Of a stretch of 64,000 bases of DNA, positions 12,628 to 24,011 are shown one piece after another (the first letter of the stretch is position 1; each line of letters opens with the position of its first letter). Under the pieces are notes generated by a model that saw only the letters and a program-made list of their open reading frames with translations, had not been told where the DNA came from and searched no databases. A program made the translations under genes and the position numbers. This DNA is from Tenebrio molitor (lineage: Eukaryota; Arthropoda; Insecta; Coleoptera; Tenebrionidae), in NCBI RefSeq assembly GCF_963966145.1, contig NC_091048.1, positions 27,900,001 through 27,964,000 of the forward strand. Reading direction: 5' to 3'.

Positions 12628-15600
12628 GTAAGTGATGCGTGCGGGGTTGCCGTCATCGGTGACGCAGCTCGAACGTCATCGATTCGATCGAAAATCGAAC
12701 GAGGCAGGGGCGAAGATGGTCCGCGGTCTTTGTTTTCGCGCGCGCACTCTGACATTTAAAGGTCCCGATCCGGCCGGAGAAGAGAAAGGTGCACGGACGC
12801 AAACACCGCTATCGATCTATAATTAAGTGTTACGTGGCGGGCGTCCGCGTAAAGAATTTTTTTTTCCTTGGAGGAGTTCTCGCCCCTGACTCGCGCTGAT
12901 CCCGTTCCAAAAACGCAAATAGACCACTGGACGGGAGAGACTTGATGATGTTGTTCGGGCGCACTCTAGGCGCGTGCATTTGCGCGCCAACCAGTGACCT
13001 TTTTCGGGTGGAAGTGCGACGACACGCCGAAAATAAGGAAGAAACGATGGCCCGACCAGACGGTACTTTCACGTCGTTATCGTCGGACGACGACATAACG
13101 AAACAGGGTACTGCCACCGCGTACGAAATGTGCCGTTGTCGGTTCGTGGTGTTGACGTGGAGTCATCGTCGTTCTCCAGGTCAGGTAATGAACGTTTTCC
13201 GACGAATATTTATTTAGTTTCGCGATCGACGTCACGTCAACACTATTGTTGTTATTTGATTTTTTTCGTTTGCATCCGTTTGACATGCCAGTCGCGGAAC
13301 AGTGAAAGTGCGCATAATTTTTCTTTTTATGTGCGTGTGTTGTCGTTGCGATTTCGCAACAAATCAGTCGAATTCGTCGACTCTTTGTGCGACGCACAAA
13401 ATTCACCATCATTGCGCGGTTGTTGCGCGAAGATCAAACAAAGGAACTGCCAGACGTGGCGGTGCTAATAATCGTGTAAACAAGATGATTTTTTTAGCGA
13501 ACGCCAAAACGGGAGTCTCGCGAATCTTGCACACGAACGAATTTGCTCCTTCCACGAAATTATTTCTTATTTTTATCTCGATCGTGAATTTCCATCATCA
13601 TCAACAAGCAATAAAGAAATTAGTCGAACAGAATTGTTAAGTAACATTTCTTGTGAGAGTTAACCGGCGTCGTAACTCGCTTAATTGAAACGGGCCACCC
13701 GGAAAAAATTTGCACGTCTTTGATTGGAACTGCCAACGTCAAATGCCACTTTAAGATTGTTAAAAGTGTGATTTACGTCAAATTTTTGGCCTCGATGATC
13801 TCGCAACTTGTCCGAATAGATCATGTCGAATTGTTTGGATGGTCAAAAGTTAACTGCAAAAAGTTCTTGGCTAATTGAGAAGTTGGATGTTGCGTAGGCT
13901 GCGTCGAAAATTGTTGCAATCTAAAACGTCACTTGCATGAATTAAATAGACTATAAAAATAAATGCCTCGTGTTTCTTTCTTTGACAGTTCTACTTTGGT
14001 AGCAATAACTCTGTTACCGTTCGTTTTCTGTCATTCGCGCTGAAACGATACACCGAAAGGTACTGTTCTGGTTAATAGTAAAGTACATTCTGAAGGTACT
14101 GTTTACGACTTGGTGATCCGCTTTACATTCCTGATCTGGCCCCTCGTAGTTTTCTTTTGTTGGCCACAACCAAAATAGAAGACGAAATGCTTTGTTTGCG
14201 ATTTTCAAGTTCTGAAACCTTTCTTTCTGAACTAACTGGGAGGGTTTTTTTTTGGAAGATCTAAATTTAAAAAATAAAATAAAAACTGTTTCATTACGTT
14301 GCAAATTTTTCGGTATAAGTAAAACAATGAAAAAAATTGGTCGTCGAATAAGTGGCGATGATCTCATTTATTAAAGTGTGTCAAAATGGGAGTTAAAACT
14401 TCTGGTGGAGCTTGTACATAAATGAACGAGAAATTACTTTTCGTGAAATAATTATTTCTTGGTTTATCTCGATCGTAAATCTGCAGTTTATAACTGTTAT
14501 TAATAAGTCATAAAAGAGTAAGGTGGAATTGTTGTTTCGCATTTATTGTAAGAGTTATTGACGTAATAACGCCTGATTATAATGTCCGATTAAAATGAAT
14601 CGTGGAAGTATTTTTCGTGTCAAATGTCACTTAGAGTTTGGTGAAAGTGTGATCTCGAAGCTCGTCAAAATTGGTAATTGTTTCGGTGTTCAAGCGTTAA
14701 CCCCAAAGATTTCTAGAGCGATCGTTGCGATAAGAATGTTTGCGACAGCATCCAGTTTCTCGATCTGCGAACCGATTTAAATGTACATATTCGAAACATT
14801 AAAAATGGAAAACGGTACGGACGAGTCGTTACCGGCGGCGCAATTTACGTTTAATGTTGTTCACCCGTCGAAGCAAATTACCAGAACTGTTCCAAGTTTC
14901 TTCCGTCACCCGATGTATCGGCGATTAATTAGTTGGCAAAGCTGCCTCCGCCGCATTACCGGTAATTAAAACAGTTTGATGTTCGTGAAGTGGCACCGCG
15001 CGACAACTTTCGCCCGTTATCCAACATCGTATGGAAATTTTTAGCATCGAAACGAAAACGAATCCGTTTCGTGCGTTCCGCATTCGTCTTGGGTTTGTCG
15101 TTTCACCTCCGGGACGAAACTTTCCACGCGGTGGTTGTTGTTTTCTCTCTTTTGACGTTTGTTGTGTATCTTTGACAGGCCGTCAAGCTGGAGAGCGTCC
15201 ATCCGACCCGCATCCGCTACCTGGTGATCGTCTCGAGGATGGGGAAGCGCGGCGAGGAGTCCTGCCTGCTCGGCATCGACTGCAACGAGAGGACGACCGT
15301 CGGACTCGTCCTGAAAGTCATGGCCGACACGGCGATCCGATTGGACGGAGATGGGTGAGTAGTGACCGCGGTGCGACGGCGACGACGACGACGGACACCG
15401 CTCCGGAGGTCATCGTCTTCGGCGTGGCGAGAGCGTCGCGCCGTCTGCCGATCAATCGTGCGCGCCGTAAAACTCACAGTGTGTTTTGTTTTCTTCTGGT
15501 CGCAGGGGATTCAGCGTCAGCGTCTGCAGCCGTCATCACATCTTCAAGCCGGTGTCCGTCCAGGCGATGTGGTGAGTGCCCCGTCCGATATTTATTAGTT

Positions 15601-18600
15601 GGTGCACCGACGGGAGGAGGCGCGCGCCGACCGTCCCAAAATTAGCGCGCTTTATAGAGATGCGTCCTTCGACGCCGCCGTCGCCGCCATTTATGGCAAT
15701 AGCCGCGACGTCGCTAGCGCCCGGGGGCGGGACCAATTGAATTCGCCGTTTTTCTCGAGTTTTTGACGTTTACCCGACGGATCGGAGGACGCTTTGTCAA
15801 GGTCAGTTACGTCATTAATGTCCACAGAAAAGAAGCAAAAAAGAAGGAAAATAAATCACGGCCGACGACAACGTGCTCCTCTGACCTCGACGACGACAGC
15901 TTCACAAACTTCGACACGAATTTTTTCAATATTACTACAATTTCGTCGAATTTGTCACTGTGGGTTGCAAAATGTTCTTTTTTCGGTGGCGGGTACTGTA
16001 CCCTATTAGTATTTGGCGTACAAGTCGACCGACGTCGTTCCACGGAAATTCAATTGGGTTCAAATCTGGACTTTGGGAAGACCGCTTCCCGTTTTTCTTT
16101 AAATTTGACAGTTTTGGCAAAGACGGATCATTTATTTTGTGAGAGACACTTCTAAAACTGTATCCAGTAGTGGTTCTTCGTGGTTTATTAGCGATTTATT
16201 TTAGTTTTTTTATTTCGCGGAAACTTTCTCTTTGGCGTCGGGAAACTTTGGTGCCATTTTCAGACCGCTCCCGGCGCCGCCACCGCGATTTCCCCTTTCC
16301 AACGACATCGTTCGTCGGGGACGGCGCTTTCACCTCTCGTGATGTAATTTTTTGCGGACTTTCACGTTTTTGGAGTAGTCCGGTGGGCGGTCGGTCGGTC
16401 GGTCTCGCTAAATAAGGGAAGATGGCGAAAACGCGTCGGCCCCGGTGCCCTTAATTTGGTGCGGCGCTTTCGCCCGAGAAGGTCGGCGCGGCGCGCACAC
16501 CGCAAAGATGCAGAGAGGCGGGGAAGATCCCGGTGAATTCCGCACGACGAGCTGAATGGAGTAGTGAGTGCGTCGTGAAGGTTGGCGGCCATATATGGGA
16601 GAAACGCGGCTTCGTCGCCGGCCCCAGCGCGCTAACGGTACCGACATCGCCGGACGCACATATTAAAACGGCCGTTCATTCAGAAGACGACGGCGGAGCA
16701 GAAAAACCGTCCCGACCGGTCGCGAGGACCTAACTGTGGGAACGCGACCCGTTATGGAAGCGCCGCCGAAGGAAGTTCGCGACCGCGAAACCGTCAAAGT
16801 CTCCCTTATTGAAATCGGAATCTCGGGAGGTGGATCCGAATCCGCCAAAAATAACTACAAGGGAACAAAATCTAATTGTGTCGATTTTGAAGGAGGAGAA
16901 AACTACAGCGCGATCAAAAAATTTTTGCCCCAACTAAAGTTGCTGTAAGAAGAAGTACCACCACAAACAGAATCACTACTAGAGCCACCAAATTAACTTG
17001 GTCGTGGTGCGAAAAGTATAGGTCCAGGGGCAGACCCCTGCGCTACGTTTGGCGGTTGTCGACTTTTGCGTTTTTCTTGTTGCGCGCGCGCGGTTCGACC
17101 GTTTTCGAAATATCAAAAACGGCGAGTCCACCTCTGTCCGTCGGATGCCTAAATAAGGCCGTGGTTCTAAGAGCAGGTCGCTTTTGCGGCCACTCCTCTC
17201 CTTTCCACGGCTTAATTTGCACGTTGTCGCGACCATTCCGTCCAGTACCACATACGACGTTCTCGTCAACGAGTTTTCGCGTCTCGCTTCTACTATGCAC
17301 CATAATAGAATTTGAGTCGGTCCTTCGGCTGGATCGCCGCGACCCCCGTCTGTTCGTTATTCTCGTCCGTAACAGCGAATCTGGATCGGGCGGTCGACTC
17401 CGGGATACGTAACGTGTTTTTCCCCCATCGTCGAACGGACGATCTTTGCGTGGCATCGGTGCGACGTGTGTCATTTCTAAAAGGATACGGCGCGCGGGAT
17501 TTAGTGTTGGTGTGTGCGAGGAGGTCGGCCGCGTCGCGGATGGCCATGTTCGGTTCCTTCAATGACTACTGGTCCAGTCTCCTGTGAAGTGATCACCGGT
17601 GCGGTCGAGTCTTTCCGCCGTTCGTCCAGGACGATCGGCGTTCAGAAGGACGACTGACGTTTTTGTCGTCGCGACGCTCTTCTTCCGTCCGTCCATCGCC
17701 GGTGGAACGGACGTCAACGTTGATGCGATAATGGTCGTCAACCGCAAGTCCAGCCTCACGAACCGATCTGCGTGGGACAACGATAGGTAGTAGAGGGGTG
17801 GTTATTTATATCGGCAGCAAAATTCGATAATGGCGAGCGACGTCCAGAGTGTTTTCCTTGCCTCGGGCACCGCTTCAAAATCGCTATCGACAATTTTCTT
17901 ATCGTCATCGCGTCACAACTCCGGAGTCACCGGACTCGTTTCAATTTTTATCGTCTTCATCCTTTTACCCGACGGGTGATTCATTACGGTGCAATTCACC
18001 ATTGACCTTAAAATCCATCAAAACACGACCCAAGAATGTTTTTCCCGTCGTTCAGGTGTTGTGACAACAGTGGCTTGCTCAACATTAATTATTTAATAAA
18101 TGCCAACTGTACCGACACCAGCGCGGCGAAGTCGACGTCCTTGGGTGTCGCTTTGTTGGGAATTTCTCGCGCACCAAACCGAGCAACCCCTTTTAGCTGA
18201 CGTTGTTTTGTGTGTGCAGGTCGGCCCTCCAGACTCTGCACAAGGTCAGTTCGAAGGCGCGCGAGCAGAACTACTTCCAAGGCGGTCTGACCCACGACTG
18301 GGTCGATTATTATGAAAAGAGGATCGAATCGGACAGATCCTGTCTCAACGAATGGCACGCGATGGACAATCTCGAGTCGAAGAGACCGCCGTCGCCCGAT
18401 TCCATCCGGACCAAGCCAAGGGAACGCGAGGAGACCGAAAAGGTGATCAGGACGACGCTTAAGGAGATCATGATGTCGGTGGATCTCGACGAGGTGACCA
18501 GCAAGTACATCAGGACCAGGTTGGAGGAGGACCTGGACATGGACCTGGGGGAGTACAAGAGCTTCATCGACCAGGAGATGTTGACCATCCTCGGACAGAT

Positions 18601-21121
18601 GGACGCCCCGACGGAGATCTTCGACCACGTCTATCTGGGTTCGGAGTGGAACGCATCGAACTACGAGGAGTTGCAAAGGAACGGGTAAGATGGTCGCCGC
18701 ATCGGTTTGGGTTTGTTTTGACAAGAGTGTGGTATTTTTATTTGCAGAGTGGGTCACATCTTGAACGTGACCAGAGAAATCGACAACTTCTTCCCCGGCA
18801 CCTTCAACTACTACAACGTGAGGGTGTGCGACGACGAAAAAACCGATCTGTTGAAATACTGGGACGACACCTTCAAATACATCACCAGTGCCAAACGGAA
18901 CGGTTCCAAGGTCCTGGTGCACTGCAAGATGGGCGTGAGCAGGTCGGCGTCGGTGGTGATTGCGTACGCGATGAAAGCCTACAATTGGGACTTCCGCACG
19001 GCGATGCACCACGTCAAGGAGAAGAGAACGTGCATCAAGCCCAACACTAGCTTCTTGTCGCAGCTGGAGACCTACCAAGGCATCTTGGACGCGATGAAGA
19101 ACAAGGAGAAGCTGCAGAGATCCAAGTCCGAGACGAACTTGAAGTCGCCGACGGGCGGCGACTCCAAACCGGACAAGATCCTGGTGGGGAGCGAACCCAC
19201 TCCCATCGTCCGGGCTTTACCGAAGCACGTCGCCTTGTCCGGTCAGGACTTGAGGAATTTGGGGACGCGACCCAAGTCGTGGTCGCCGGACAACCTCCCC
19301 GAGACGGAGAAGGAGCCGTCGGAGAAGTCGCCGGTCTCGGTGTCGCTCGAGGACCTCAGCCAGAAATCGGCGTCCAAAGAGAGCGTCGTCAAAGACAAGA
19401 CGACGCAGGCGCGACACGTTCTGATGCCGTGCGACAACGGCGAGTCGTACAGCGTGTCGCAGAACCAGATCGTGCACCTTCCCGGACAGCACAAGGACGT
19501 GCCGTCGGTGAAGGAGCGCGTCAGCGAGCTCGAATCCAACAGCAGGACCGAAGAGAACAACTCGGGCGAGAAATCGCCGCCGACGGTGCGGGCCAACCTG
19601 CCGAAGAAGGAAATCTGGGATCCGGGCGATGACCTGCAGAAGACGTCTTCCTGTAACAGTACAAGTGATTCCTGTGATTCCCAAACTGAGAGTAGTAGTG
19701 CAGTAGTGAGTAATAATAACAACCAGAAGGTGTGGACTTCGTTGACCGTGCTGAAGAACGAGCCGGACAGTGCCGCGTTGCGGAACAGTATTAACCAGAA
19801 AGGGGTGCGGAAGGACGGCGATCCGTTTTCGAACCAGCTGGATCGCGTGTTCGACCGCGAAGAGAAGAAACAGCAGAGGATCTCGACGACGACGGCGACA
19901 CTGCCGGCGGAACCTCCCGAAGCGAGGGAGTGTCCGTCGAGGCAGAGCTCGTGGAGTTCGTACGACAGCGCGGTCGTGCTGCAGAACGAGGTGGGGTTGT
20001 CGAGGCACAGTTCGTGGGGTTCCGGCGACACTCGACTCCTGCCGTCGAGGAACAGCTCGTGGGGTTCGTACGACATGCGGCCCAAAGGAGCGGTGCACTA
20101 CCGCAACGAGAAGGGGGAGAAGGTGCTGCACGCCGAGTACCTCGAGACCGGCTCCTCGGGGATCTTCCCCTACGACAAAGAAGACATTCCGTGGCATCCC
20201 GGGACGGTGAAGAGGACGAAACAGAAGATCGAGGAGAACAACGTGAAGAACGGCACCGACGGCACCGTGACGAAGTCGTCCTCCTCGGAGACGCTGTTCG
20301 AGTATTCGGTGGAGCAGGACAGGGAGAGGCAGCAGCCAACGGAGGCGATCAACGCCCACCTGATCAAGAATTTGAACGTGACGACGGTGCCGTCGCCGAG
20401 TGCCATATCGCCGACGGTCGGGATCCCGGGGGACGGGTCGGGCGCGGCGAGCCCGTCGAGGCTGTCGGTGAGCGCACCGGAGCCGTCGTGCATGGACCTG
20501 GTGGCGGCGGACTGTTCGCTGTCGAGATCGGCGTCGAACGTGTCGACGAGCGCCGCCCACTGCTCGTCGGTGAGACAGCACCGCACCACCTTCTTGGAAA
20601 ACCTGCCCCGAGAGTTGAACAGCAAGACGGCGGCGAAAACGGCCGACGGTTCGACCGGGGTGGTGAAGAGCCTCAAGAAGGAGTTCGAAGCGAAGACGAA
20701 CAACGAGGCTGAAATCGCGGCGGCGACGGCGAACAAAGTGAACAGCCTGCCCGCGTCCCCCGTAAGTCTCCACCAGGACAAAGAGAGGGTCGACGAAATG
20801 AACTTTAAAAATTTGCTAGGTATGTTCGAGAACAACAACACAGAAGCGCAAGTGACCAAACGACCGAAAACGAGCAAACCGGTGATACCGCGAAACGCGC
20901 GATTCTCGTGCGTCGAGGTGTCGTCCAAGTGGAAGGGCGGCGGCGGCGAGAGGGGGGCGGAGAAGCCGCCGATGTCGCCGGTCGTCCGGAACTCGCCCCA
21001 GTGTCTGATGGCGACGGTGATCGCGAGCGCCACCAAGAAACAGCAACAGTACGGGAAGAGCCACCCGTTGGCCAAGCTGACGATCAACAGGCACAACAAT
21101 CCACTCTACAACACCATGTAG
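12468..21121 (+). CDS. ssh: Slingshot (SSH) protein phosphatase, N-terminus not found
   Basis: Slingshot dephosphorylates phospho-cofilin and so promotes actin filament turnover in the cytoplasm. Five exons join in frame: 12468-12627, 15179-15354, 15506-15571, 18220-18684 and 18748-21121, with AG acceptors and GT donors throughout (phases 2, 0, 2, 2, 2). The sum is 1079 residues plus a missing start. Order: SSH-N region (opening LSECYFAGKGTALVLP), the linker KPVSVQAMWSALQ, a conserved helical DEK-C-like segment (VTSKYIRTRLEEDLDMDL), the phosphatase domain from IFDHVYLGSEWNASN, the catalytic loop HCKMGVSRSAS, and then about 650 residues of Ser/Pro-rich tail. The first exon here needs two bases of a codon from upstream, so at least one coding exon lies before it, in the first 12 kb or outside the window. 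The family assignment is firm; vertebrate and insect Ssh share these blocks. Confidence 0.95.
13555..13865 (+). repeat. Diverged direct duplication in ssh intron, copy 1
   Basis: Shares ordered blocks with 14440-14700: ttatctcgatcgt, cgtaa near the 5' part, gtcaaatg.cactt and aaagtgtgat. The copies are about 870 bp apart in the same orientation. Confidence 0.6.
14440..14700 (+). repeat. Diverged direct duplication in ssh intron, copy 2
   Basis: Second copy of the block at 13555-13865, with the order tttatctcgatcgtaaat, gtaagagttattgacgtaat, gtcaaatgtcacttagagtt and gtgaaagtgtgatctcga. No open reading frame is shared. Confidence 0.6.
15179..15354 (+). CDS. ssh: ssh exon, SSH-N part 2
   Basis: Acceptor tttgacag, donor gtgagt. 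It codes AVKLESVHPTRIRYLVIVS and GLVLKVMADTAIRLDGDG, matching the SSH-N core of the family (vertebrate AVRLESAW and GMVLRLW blocks). It follows a 2.55-kb intron that contains a diverged direct duplication. Confidence 0.93.
15506..15571 (+). CDS. ssh: ssh micro-exon, SSH-N part 3
   Basis: A 66-base exon coding FSVSVCSRHHIFKPVSVQAM, then the first two bases of the Trp codon. The HIFKPVSVQAMW block is almost invariant in Slingshot proteins. The next intron (2.65 kb) carries a Tc1-like transposase relic. Confidence 0.93.
15830..16160 (-). mobile_element. Tc1-like transposase relic in ssh intron
   Basis: Minus strand reads SSQSPDLNPIEFPWNDVGRL with VRQ following, the C-terminal DDE-domain signature of Tc1-like transposases. 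Before it, in another frame, AKTVKFKEKREAVF matches the usual preceding segment. At least one frameshift and several stops. The catalytic Glu of PIE is present, but the rest of the enzyme is missing. Confidence 0.8.
18220..18684 (+). CDS. ssh: ssh exon, DEK-C-like region and start of phosphatase domain
   Basis: It opens by completing Trp and reading SALQTLHKVSSKAREQNYF. It continues through NEWHAMDNLESKRPPSPDS, the helical segment EVTSKYIRTRLEEDLDMDL, and LGQMDAPTEIFDHVYLGSEW, the first strand of the dual-specificity phosphatase fold. It is followed by an intron of only 63 bases. Confidence 0.95.
18748..21121 (+). CDS. ssh: ssh last coding exon: phosphatase catalytic core and disordered tail
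   Basis: The first ~110 codons are the catalytic core: VGHILNVTREIDNFFPG, the general-acid region VRVCDDEKTDLLKYWDD, and the loop VLVHCKMGVSRSAS with nucleophile Cys and Arg present. The remaining ~650 residues are Ser-, Lys- and Pro-rich with no recognisable domain. They include three spaced copies of a RxSSW[SG]S[YG]D motif (19935-20080) and a basic C-terminus ending SHPLAKLTINRHNNPLYNTM, followed by two adjacent stops (TAGTAG). The sequence is open for 2.37 kb, so no intron is needed. Confidence 0.95.
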
Positions 21122-21525
21122 TAGTAAAGCTCAAAAAATTACAAAAGAAAAATACGGCTGTGACTGCACTCTTTCTTGCGTTCGTTCCTTCGTTCGTTCG
21201 TTCGTTGTAATTAAGTGCTCGTTTCGTAACGATTTTGTATTTCGGTTCTCTCTCTCTCTCTATTCCCTTTCCTATTTCATTCGCTCGCTCATCACTCAGT
21301 CACTCACTACTCTTCCTCTTTCCTCCGACTGCTCACGGAATCACAATGTGTATCGACGAAATGTGTGCTGCAACAAACAGCAAGACGAGTCGACGACACA
21401 CTCGACGGCTTCAACCAGTAAACTGGATAGTGCAAAGTAAATTCTAAGGTTAAGTGTTGCTTCGTGTAAATAGGCGACGATATTTTTCGACTGTTGTAAT
21501 AATAAATTTCTTGTCACCGCTTGCG
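21122..21525 (+). other. ssh: ssh 3' UTR (proposed)
   Basis: AATAAA at 21502 followed by a TG-rich stretch marks a plausible poly(A) site near 21525. The UTR holds a (GTTC)n microsatellite at about 21180-21207 and a short CT run near 21248-21260. Other AATAAA matches further on lie in the convergent WD40 gene. Confidence 0.5.
21176..21207. repeat. (GTTC)n microsatellite in ssh 3' UTR
   Basis: Imperfect run of GTTC/CTTC units about 55 bp after the ssh stop codon. Confidence 0.85.
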
Positions 21526-22008
21526 ACCTGCCGTGATTGTTCGATGGCGGCAACGAAGAGCGTTTCGGTTTCTTTCACTGCCAAAAAACAACTGTGGACC
21601 ACATGATGCAACCAAACAATAATAATAAGCTGCTGCGAGAGCAGGAGAGGTCTTGATTACACTTTATTTTATATAACATATCATCAGCATTACATCACAA
21701 TTCGTATCGTTTTAACCCGACTTGGCTGTCAAAAATCTAGTCCTGTACGTTGTTGCGAAATGAGGAATCACCACGGCCCCACCTACCCACGAAGCTCAAG
21801 CCCCGGGCGACGACAAACTCTCAACTTTTCGACCGATTTTTTAATCCCTTTTATTACTTTCATTTGTATTTCCCCTTTAGAATAGAAATTTAGTTGATGC
21901 TGTTCTTGCTTTGTGTGTATTTGTGTGATAGTTTTTTCTTTTTTGTACTATAGCGTGTAAAATAAAAACAAATGTATCGCTTTCAAAGTGTCAATAAAGA
22001 GCGATTGT

Positions 22009-23551
22009 TTAATTAAAGTCGACCTGGTATAATTTCTTCCCCGAGAGAAAAGCCATCTGGGGCAGGCCCCCGACGTCCGAGCGCTGCGCCGCAGCACCTT
22101 TTTTGGGCGGCCCCAAATCCAGAGAGTACACGGCGGAGGGCAACCCCAGGACGGACGCGCTGCTCTGTTGTGACCCACCAGGTGGTTAAAACGAGACACC
22201 CCGAATCGGCACCCTCACACTCACCATGTAACTGTTCAGGTCGATGACTCGGAACAGGTTAGGACCGGTGCCGCCGCACACGGCGAAGTCCTTCGAGACG
22301 TACCTCCCTATGTACAGCTAGAACAAGTCGTGGTGTTTTTTGGGCTCGCGCGCTCTCTACACTGATCCGTGTCAAACCTTGCTGTTTTCTTCGCCCTTGG
22401 CGACGGTGCCGATCAGGTTGCCGGAGCCGTAGTCGAAAATCTGAAAGGGGCGCTCCACTTGGAAGGCGCAGGTCAACACTTCGGACCCTTTGAAGTTGAT
22501 GTCGACGCCCTCGCCGCAAACGTGCACCCCCGATATGTGCCGTATGGCGTGGGGCTGGCGCAGGTCCCAGAAGTGCACGACGTCGTCCCAGCCCCCGGTC
22601 AGCAGCTCGTAGTTGGACCGGGGGTGAAAGCACGCCGCGAACACCCTCGACGTGTGACCGTCGTGGATCTTGGGGTTGTTGCTAGATTTCGATTAGAGAT
22701 TATTTGCGGTCGCGAGCGGAGTAAAGAGACCTGCTCGAGAGGATCCTCTCTTGCGTCTTGCTCTCCTCGTCGTACAGGTAGATCTTGCAGTCGTCCCCGT
22801 ACGTCACGAACTTGGGGTACCGGGGGTGGTAGGTCAGGCCGAAGGTCTCCCTGTTCTCCTTGATGGTGTAGAGGCACTGGTTGAAGTTGTAGTTCCAGCA
22901 CTTGACGAACCCGTTGGCATCTGAAACCGACGACTCGTGTAGACCGCCAGTTTTGGGGCGCGGGGGCGGCGGTTACAGGTGCACGTGAAGCAGTTGTTGA
23001 TGGGGTAGCTCTTGGAGACGGGCCGGTGCTGGATCGCCGTCACCGGAGCCGTCGACCTCTCGATCTCCTCGTCGATGAGGCTCGAGACGAAGCCGCAGGT
23101 GTCGATCGTGTACATCATGATGCTGCCGTCGGAGCATCCCGCCGCCAAGTAGTCGAACTCCTCGTTGTACTTGCAGCACAAGATCTCCTTCCCCACGTCC
23201 CTGCCGAAAGATTTGCGATCACATCCCGGGCCGCGAGCGGTGGTGCGAGGAGGCTCTCACTCACGTGACCGACACCATCTTGATGCGCCCCTCCAGCGAG
23301 GTGAAGTCCTTGGTGGCGAGTTGGTGCTGGAGGGCGACGGTTTCGGCTTCGCTGTCGTAGTTGGAGGTGGCCTGCTTGCCCATCATGTCGCTGACGACGC
23401 TCTTCTTGATGGCCCCCGGCTGGGTGAAGGTGCTGAGGAGGGTGGGCCCCGCCATCGACTTTCTCTGGGGCAACCCCTTGAATTTATCCTTCTCCGCTTT
23501 CGTTTTCCGCAAACTCATTTTCGGTGACTTGAAGTTTGAATTTGGCGCCAA
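22009..23551 (-). CDS. WD40-repeat protein, function unknown
   Basis: Six minus-strand exons join in frame: 23551-23265, 23200-22977, 22920-22731, 22681-22378, 22317-22225 and 22164-22009, giving 417 residues if the first ATG (23551) is used; ATG at 23518 (MSLRKTKAEKDKFKG) is an alternative. After a ~95-residue basic, Ser-rich leader come WD40 blades: YLAAGCSDGSIMMYTID, FTCTYANGFVKCWNYN, FVTYGDDCKIYLYD, HTSRVFAACFHPRSNYELLT with GGWDDVVHFWDLRQP, LTCAFQVERPFQIFDYGSG, and a closing segment KDFAVCGGTGPNLFRVIDL. Such propellers are scaffolds for protein complexes. I do not recognise the orthologue. It converges with ssh and diverges from Smg6. Possible poly(A) signals on this strand lie at about 21846 and 21663. 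Confidence 0.88.
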
Positions 23552-24011
23552 ATGTCAAAATTTCGTAACGAGATATTTTTCAAAAATTGGGGATTTTTCT
23601 AATTAATTGATGGAACGTTATCGACGAGATGATTCATTAGGTAGGAAGATATTCGATTTTTATCTCGAAATCGGTTCGTGTTGGGGCCAAGTTCGTTTGT
23701 CGCTCTAGCCAATGCGAAAGAGTGGAAAAAGCACTAGAAGCTGGTAGGTGTCACCTTCTGTCGCAATCATTATTAATTTTATGTAATGTCCAGTTGATAA
23801 ATCCGATGTTGTGAGTTGTTTGGGGTGTCTTTGCGTGTCGATTGTTGCAGGAGTGCGTCCAGTTGCGTCCGAATTTGTGGTCGAACGTCGACATAACCTC
23901 AAAATCGAAATATGCTCCGTCCCGAGCCGTAGTGTTTATAAACAACTCGCCGCCGCCGCCGTCGCCGAACCGTCGAGTGATCGCAGTTGTTGTGTTGCAG
24001 AAAAGAAAAAT
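23552..24011. promoter_or_regulatory. Divergent promoter region between the WD40 gene and Smg6
   Basis: About 460 bp separate the start codons of two head-to-head genes, so the transcription starts of both must lie here. I see no TATA box or exact DRE (TATCGATA). The sequence ttgttgtgttgcag directly before 24001 looks like a splice acceptor, so Smg6 may have a 5' UTR exon within this stretch. Confidence 0.5.

Noticed and set aside
18089..19078. 329-codon antisense frame opposite ssh
   Set aside because: Shadow of the GC-rich ssh coding exons; His/Val/Arg-rich composition.
19217..20773. 518-codon antisense frame opposite the ssh tail
   Set aside because: Arg/His-rich shadow of ssh codon usage with no domain.
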